From the NCBI GenBank assembly GCA_014730235.1, contig WJIO01000020.1:1-9790 (forward strand): a DNA stretch of 9,790 nucleotides, written 5' to 3'. Position 1 is the stretch's first letter, and the number at the start of each line of letters is the position of its first letter. Position numbers and translations under genes: made by a program. The stretch is from Candidatus Poribacteria bacterium. Lineage in GTDB: Bacteria; Poribacteria; DTPJ01; WJIO01. The notes beneath the pieces are model-generated. The model searched no databases. It was not told the origin of the DNA and was given only the letters and a program-made list of their open reading frames with translations. Below are positions 5,622-9,790 of the stretch, one piece after another.

Positions 5622-8600
5622 TTGAATAAAGCTGTTAAATGCCTTATCACAAAAGATTTTGTTATTATTGATGATTTAAAATACAATTTTGAATCAAGCA
5701 TTACTCAGGAGGAAATTAAATCTTACCAAAATCCATCCTGGGATGAATTACTTGAGTCTAACGCTGAATATCTAAGAGAAATGGGGGAAAAGCTTTTTCA
5801 AAGGGTGTTTAGTGGAGAAGTTCTTCAGAAATATAAGTCCACAACCCCTAAACCATTGGCTTTAAATTTAAGCAACGAGTTATCCGCATTGCCATGGGAG
5901 ATTATGTTTGATAGTTCAGATTGGATTGCTCGTAAACGCGGAATATTCAGAGGTGTAAAAACCGAACAGGTATCACCAGATATAATACCAAAACCGGGAA
6001 TTTTGAAGGTATTAGCGGTTGTAGCTGACCCATTGCTGGAATCTGAGCATGAACAGATATGGGGAGATATTATTCTGAATTCGGTATGCCATATAGACAA
6101 CCTTAGAAATCTGGCTTCTGAGAGATTTCCCCTGGAAATAAGACTGCTCAGTAATGCTACAAAAGTAAAACTCCAGAATGAAGTAAGCAAAAATTATCAT
6201 GTTATCCATTACATAGGACGTATAAGTGTTAAATCTCTGGCCCTGGAAAGCAGACATGGGTTTCTGGATTTAGCCCATGAAGAATGGCTAGAAGAACAGT
6301 TAACAGCAGCTATTAGAGGTGGAGCGCGGTTGTTTATTCTGGATGCTGGTTTTTCAAAGGATAATAATCATTTAGTTCACAGAATGGTTAAGTTTATAAT
6401 AAACACCGGTATTCCTGTTGTAATAGCTACCCAGGGAAAAATATCCGAATATGGGGAAAATGTTTTTATAAGAACTTTATACGGTAGGTTATCCACGGGA
6501 AAATCCATTGATGAAGCTATCATGGACACCCGAAGAAATATGTCAACAGAGTGGCAGATAAATCCCTGGGAATGGACCATACCAGTAGTTTTTGTGAATG
6601 ACTCTTTGTTGGAATATGAAATGCCATTAAACCTTATAGATGCTGAAATGACAGAGATGATCAGCGACTCTAAAACAAGAGTGTTGGAAAAAAATAACGG
6701 GAAAGCTAACAAGATGATGAAGCGTGAAGAGAATTTTGTTGGTAGAAACAGGGAAATAAGTGAAATACTTCGCAGTCTTGATCCTGATGCGGAGGAATTT
6801 AAAAATATTATATGTCTTTATGGTGAAGATGGTATAGGGAAAACATCTATAGCTATGGAAGCTGTAAGACGTATGGAACAGTGGTATGACGAAGTATTCT
6901 GGTTTTCAGAAGGCTTTGATCCATTAAAACATATATCTAAAGATGGCAGGTTTCTTGACCGTTTGGCCAGGAAGTGTGAAATCAACCTGAAACTTAATAA
7001 TAACCCAAAGGATTTATCCAGAAAAATCAAAGAGAGAATAAAAGATGGCTATAAACGTCTTATCGTAATTGATGGTGCTGATAGTATAGTGGAATCAGGT
7101 CAATTCATTAATATTTTTCGCGAACTTCCACAAACTCTTGGAATTTTATTAATAACCAGTAAACCCACGGCCCTGAATGCAGGTCATATTTGTGTGGGCC
7201 CAATAGGTGGCAAGGAAGCAAGTGCCCTTATAAAAGCCTATACAGCTTCTAGCAATACCCAGCTATCATCAGAAGAAATTGACGAAGCTGTGCTTTTTGC
7301 CGGCGGTCACACTCTGATTTTACGTTTGCTGGCATCTATAGCATCTATTCCCGGTAAAAGTCTGAAATATATTATCAATATTCTGAAAGAGGAAAAAGAA
7401 AACATTTTAGATGGAGTATTAAAACACTCTCTGGAAATGTGCGGCGATGAATGTAAAGAAATTTTATACGCCGTAGGCTTCTTCTATCCAACAACAGGTT
7501 TGAAAACACTCAAGCAAATAGCCAAACTTACTACCGCTGACTTTGACAAAGGGTTAAAACAGGCCAGAGACTTGGCTATGGTGGAATATTATGAGGATGC
7601 AGAAAGATTTAGCCTGCATCCAATTATCCGTCAGGAAGTAATTAGATTTATCGAATCACCTGAGAAAAAGGCACTTTACCAGGATAGATTTATTGAGCTT
7701 TACAGTGAGTTTTTAAACGCAACTATTCCCATGACAAATCCCGAAGTAGCAGCTAAAGCCCTTGGCGCACCCATGCTTCAGGGGAAAACATCGGAACGGA
7801 TACAGCAGGCAGCAAAGGAAATACTGGTAAAACCAGCCCTGCGTATGATGGAATCAGAGCTTAATAATTGTCTGTTGGCCCTGGAATGGTCTCTGGAAAA
7901 AGATGATGCTGATACAGCTACTAAATTTCTCGACAATCTGGATGATTTTCTCCGATCTAACGGTTACTGGAACGAGGCGATTTACTACAGCAAAAAAGTA
8001 GCGGAAAGCTGGCATAAACACGAGGAATACAGAGCAGAGGCGGCATGTTTATTTAACCTGTCTGTCCTATATCAAAATCGAGGATCACAGTATGAAGCCT
8101 TGATAAATTATAAAGATGCTCTTGAGGCGGCAGAAAAAGCCGAAGATAAGGAATTAGAAGCTGAGATATTAAACGGTCTTGGTATAGCATACCGGGATAA
8201 AGGTCAATGGGATGAAGCTATCGAGTACTTCCAGAAAGCATGTGAAATATTTAAGGAAACGGGAAAAGAATCTGAAGAGTTAGCCGTTATCAATAGGATC
8301 GGACTTATTTATCAACAGACAAATCGCTGGAATGAAGCGATAACTTATTTTGAACGTTCTCTTGAAGTATCCAGGAAAATCAATGATAAAAAGGGTGAAG
8401 CAACAGCTTTGAGCAATCTGGCAAGATGTTATCAGATGGAAGGTGATGAATACCAGAAAGTTATAGAGCTTTATGAGAGTTCCCTTGAAAAATTTGAAAA
8501 CCTTGGTATGGAAAAGGAAAAGCAGGATATTTTATTCAGTCTTGGTATAGTTAATCAGGAATACGAAGATCTGGATGCTGCTATGAATTATTATCAGCAG

Positions 8601-9065
8601 GTGCTGGATATTAGCATTAAGACAGATGATTATGCTACTCAAAGAACAGCTTTGAATAACATAGCGTTTATACACAGTAGAAACCAGGAATGGCTGGAAT
8701 CTGCCAGCGCATGTCTTGAAGCTTTTCAGCTTGCTATGAAAACAGGTTCAGCAGAAGCAATTGACTCCTTAAGAACCATAATGCAGATCAGCCGTTATAT
8801 GCTGGATGATAACCAATTTGTGCTATCAGCCCAATTATCCCAGCAACTTTCTCAATTGATACAGGAATCTGAAACAAAAGATGAAGCTATGCGTACTGCC
8901 CTGGCTATATGTCATGGTGTGTTTACCGTAATTAATTTTGTATCAGCCAGCGAAGGTGATAAAAATAGTGAATTATACAGGGAAGCCATGGAACTTGCTT
9001 TTACTTTAGATGAAAAGACAAATTCAGCTTTGGATTTAAACCAATGGTTAGAAGGAGAGGAATAA
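5622..9065 (+). CDS. CHAT (inactive)-STAND NTPase-TPR protein
   Basis: This is a cytosolic multidomain signalling protein of about 1,147 residues from the TTG; the frame opens at a GTG at 5580, and the numbering below counts from that GTG. An N-terminal CHAT domain (caspase-like, about 20-345) shows the ALPWEIM block and IPVVIATQG...FIRTLYGRLSTGKSIDEAI. The catalytic His of GHG is Arg214 (HYIGRI), and the catalytic Cys is Gly257 (LDAGFS), so peptidase activity is unlikely. A STAND NTPase follows: FVGR (386-389), Walker A GEDGIGKT (415-422), Walker B LIVIDGAD (Asp498), LITSK, GGHTL and LHP. Seven TPR-like units then repeat every 40 residues (anchors at 800, 840, 880, 920, 961, 1001, 1041). The helical tail is unassigned. 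By analogy with other STAND proteins, the TPRs may sense a ligand and drive oligomerisation. The PspC gene follows after one base. Domain calls are firm; function is unknown. Confidence 0.9.
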   Translation: MNKAVKCLITKDFVIIDDLKYNFESSITQEEIKSYQNPSWDELLESNAEYLREMGEKLFQRVFSGEVLQKYKSTTPKPLALNLSNELSALPWEIMFDSSDWIARKRGIFRGVKTEQVSPDIIPKPGILKVLAVVADPLLESEHEQIWGDIILNSVCHIDNLRNLASERFPLEIRLLSNATKVKLQNEVSKNYHVIHYIGRISVKSLALESRHGFLDLAHEEWLEEQLTAAIRGGARLFILDAGFSKDNNHLVHRMVKFIINTGIPVVIATQGKISEYGENVFIRTLYGRLSTGKSIDEAIMDTRRNMSTEWQINPWEWTIPVVFVNDSLLEYEMPLNLIDAEMTEMISDSKTRVLEKNNGKANKMMKREENFVGRNREISEILRSLDPDAEEFKNIICLYGEDGIGKTSIAMEAVRRMEQWYDEVFWFSEGFDPLKHISKDGRFLDRLARKCEINLKLNNNPKDLSRKIKERIKDGYKRLIVIDGADSIVESGQFINIFRELPQTLGILLITSKPTALNAGHICVGPIGGKEASALIKAYTASSNTQLSSEEIDEAVLFAGGHTLILRLLASIASIPGKSLKYIINILKEEKENILDGVLKHSLEMCGDECKEILYAVGFFYPTTGLKTLKQIAKLTTADFDKGLKQARDLAMVEYYEDAERFSLHPIIRQEVIRFIESPEKKALYQDRFIELYSEFLNATIPMTNPEVAAKALGAPMLQGKTSERIQQAAKEILVKPALRMMESELNNCLLALEWSLEKDDADTATKFLDNLDDFLRSNGYWNEAIYYSKKVAESWHKHEEYRAEAACLFNLSVLYQNRGSQYEALINYKDALEAAEKAEDKELEAEILNGLGIAYRDKGQWDEAIEYFQKACEIFKETGKESEELAVINRIGLIYQQTNRWNEAITYFERSLEVSRKINDKKGEATALSNLARCYQMEGDEYQKVIELYESSLEKFENLGMEKEKQDILFSLGIVNQEYEDLDAAMNYYQQVLDISIKTDDYATQRTALNNIAFIHSRNQEWLESASACLEAFQLAMKTGSAEAIDSLRTIMQISRYMLDDNQFVLSAQLSQQLSQLIQESETKDEAMRTALAICHGVFTVINFVSASEGDKNSELYREAMELAFTLDEKTNSALDLNQWLEGEE

Positions 9066-9066
9066 A

Positions 9067-9306
9067 ATGGGAACAGATAAAGAGTCCAGAAAATTGATGC
9101 GTATTAAACCAAAAGGATGGTTGGGTGGTGTCTGTGCCGGTTTTAGTTACTGGATCGGATGGCCCACATGGATAATAAGGGCTTTGTGGACTGTGGTATT
9201 TTTTGCCGGTGGTACAGGTGGACTCATTTATATTATACTGTGGATTTTTATGCCGGCGACATACGATGTACCCGCAGATTACGACGAAAGAACTACCAGA
9301 GTATAG
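9067..9306 (+). CDS. PspC-domain small membrane protein
   Basis: This 79-residue protein consists almost entirely of a PspC domain (PF04024). PspC of the phage-shock system is an inner-membrane protein that senses envelope stress and binds PspA or PspB. Residues 14-64 carry the family pattern: KGWLGGVCAGFSYWIGWPTW, then IIRALW, and a glycine-rich hydrophobic segment ending in LIYIILWIFMPA. That segment is the probable membrane span, followed by a short charged tail. AGGAGAGG lies 6 nt before the ATG, inside the end of the CHAT-STAND gene, and one base separates the stop and start codons. The two genes are therefore probably co-translated. No pspA or pspB is seen. Stand-alone PspC proteins are common outside proteobacteria, usually with unknown roles. 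Confidence 0.92.
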   Translation: MGTDKESRKLMRIKPKGWLGGVCAGFSYWIGWPTWIIRALWTVVFFAGGTGGLIYIILWIFMPATYDVPADYDERTTRV

Positions 9307-9315
9307 GTGTAAAGT

Positions 9316-9790
9316 ATGAACGACAAAACGAATGTGTTATTTGTTGTGGTGGATGATCTGCGTCCTGAGTTAAACTGCTATGGTAAAGAGCAGATTATAT
9401 CACCGAATATCGATAATTTGGCCAGAGACGGTCTGTTATTCGAACGGGCCTACTGTCAGCAGGCTGTATGCGCTCCTTCGCGATGCAGTGTCCTCAGCGG
9501 CTGCCGCCCGGATACGACAGGGATATATAACCTTTCCACACCTCTAAGGGAAGGAATGCCGGATGTCCTGTCAATGCCTCAGCATTTTAAGAATAACGGT
9601 TATACCACAGTCTCTATCGGTAAAGTCTACCATCATCCAAAGGATGATCTGGAAGGCTGGTCTGAAGAACCTTTTCAATCAAAAGGTGACTGGAAAGGTC
9701 GCGGTTATCTGACAGACGAAGCTATGGAAGCCATGAAAAAGAATGAAGAACTGCTAAAACAGCGTAATGACCGAAGGGTTGGCCTGGGCC
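9316..9790 (+). CDS. Iduronate-2-sulfatase-like sulfatase (partial, runs off the window)
   Basis: This is the N-terminal 158 residues of a type I sulfatase, which hydrolyses sulfate esters using a formylglycine made from a cysteine. The start is ATG with AGGTG 6 nt upstream, 9 nt after the PspC stop, so it probably belongs to the same transcript. [13 protein letters not shown] gives the metal-binding Asp13-Asp14. CAPSR at 52-56 is the C-x-P-S-R modification motif, with Cys52 the formylglycine precursor. [19 protein letters not shown] and SIGKVYHHP resemble the iduronate-2-sulfatase group rather than arylsulfatases. There is no signal peptide, since the catalytic fold begins at residue 5, so the enzyme would act in the cytosol on imported sugars unless exported otherwise. 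It needs a maturase (FGE or anSME) not seen here. The true substrate is uncertain. Confidence 0.93.
   Translation, partial: MNDKTNVLFVVVDDLRPELNCYGKEQIISPNIDNLARDGLLFERAYCQQAVCAPSRCSVLSGCRPDTTGIYNLSTPLREGMPDVLSMPQHFKNNGYTTVSIGKVYHHPKDDLEGWSEEPFQSKGDWKGRGYLTDEAMEAMKKNEELLKQRNDRRVGLG

Noticed and set aside
5580-6620. CHAT protease of a type III-E CRISPR (Craspase) system
   Set aside because: The domain order is CHAT-STAND-TPR rather than TPR-CHAT, the catalytic residues are missing, and there is no CRISPR array or Cas gene.
5825-7030. Several minus-strand open frames inside the large gene
   Set aside because: They are antisense shadows of an intact coding frame, with no domain resemblance.
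9067-9306. Bacterial gasdermin or other pore-forming target of the CHAT domain
   Set aside because: The protein is a clear PspC domain, far shorter than gasdermins, and the adjacent CHAT domain should not cleave.

Overview
The window (9,790 bp) is ordinary bacterial chromosome on the left and an accessory-looking locus on the right. The gene content suggests an anaerobic or facultative bacterium: a short-form ThiC, a ThiD2-type pyrimidine kinase, a COG2426 membrane protein, NAD kinase and SurE. Good Shine-Dalgarno sites and near-consensus sigma-70-type promoters fit the Bacillota or Chloroflexota range. I cannot place it more precisely from sequence alone. No RNA genes, CRISPR arrays or insertion sequences were found.

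Left part (105-5458, minus strand): seven genes read leftward from one strong promoter at 5488-5517. In order they are thiD2, thiE, thiC, a polyprenol-phosphate-sugar-synthase-like glycosyltransferase, surE, a COG2426 membrane protein and nadK. Most junctions overlap or nearly touch (TGATG, GTGA, or a 4-nt gap), so this reads as one operon with a single 97-nt gap between surE and the membrane gene. ThiC makes HMP-P, ThiD2 would phosphorylate it to HMP-PP, and ThiE joins it to the thiazole phosphate. No TPP riboswitch fits in the roughly 38-nt leader.

Centre (5488-5569): two back-to-back consensus promoters serve the thi operon and the rightward genes. Their -35 boxes are 23 bp apart and flank a small dyad.

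Right part (5580-9790, plus strand): a large protein of about 1,150 residues has CHAT caspase-like, STAND NTPase (NB-ARC/AAA type) and TPR parts in that order. Both expected catalytic residues of the CHAT domain are substituted: the His of GHG is Arg, and the Cys of LxAC is Gly. It is therefore probably a pseudo-protease used as a signalling or binding module. One base after its stop begins a 79-residue PspC-domain membrane protein. Nine bases later begins an iduronate-2-sulfatase-like sulfatase that runs off the window end. The linked pseudo-CHAT STAND sensor and PspC membrane protein are the best candidate here for an undescribed system. Their partnership is inferred from gene linkage only.
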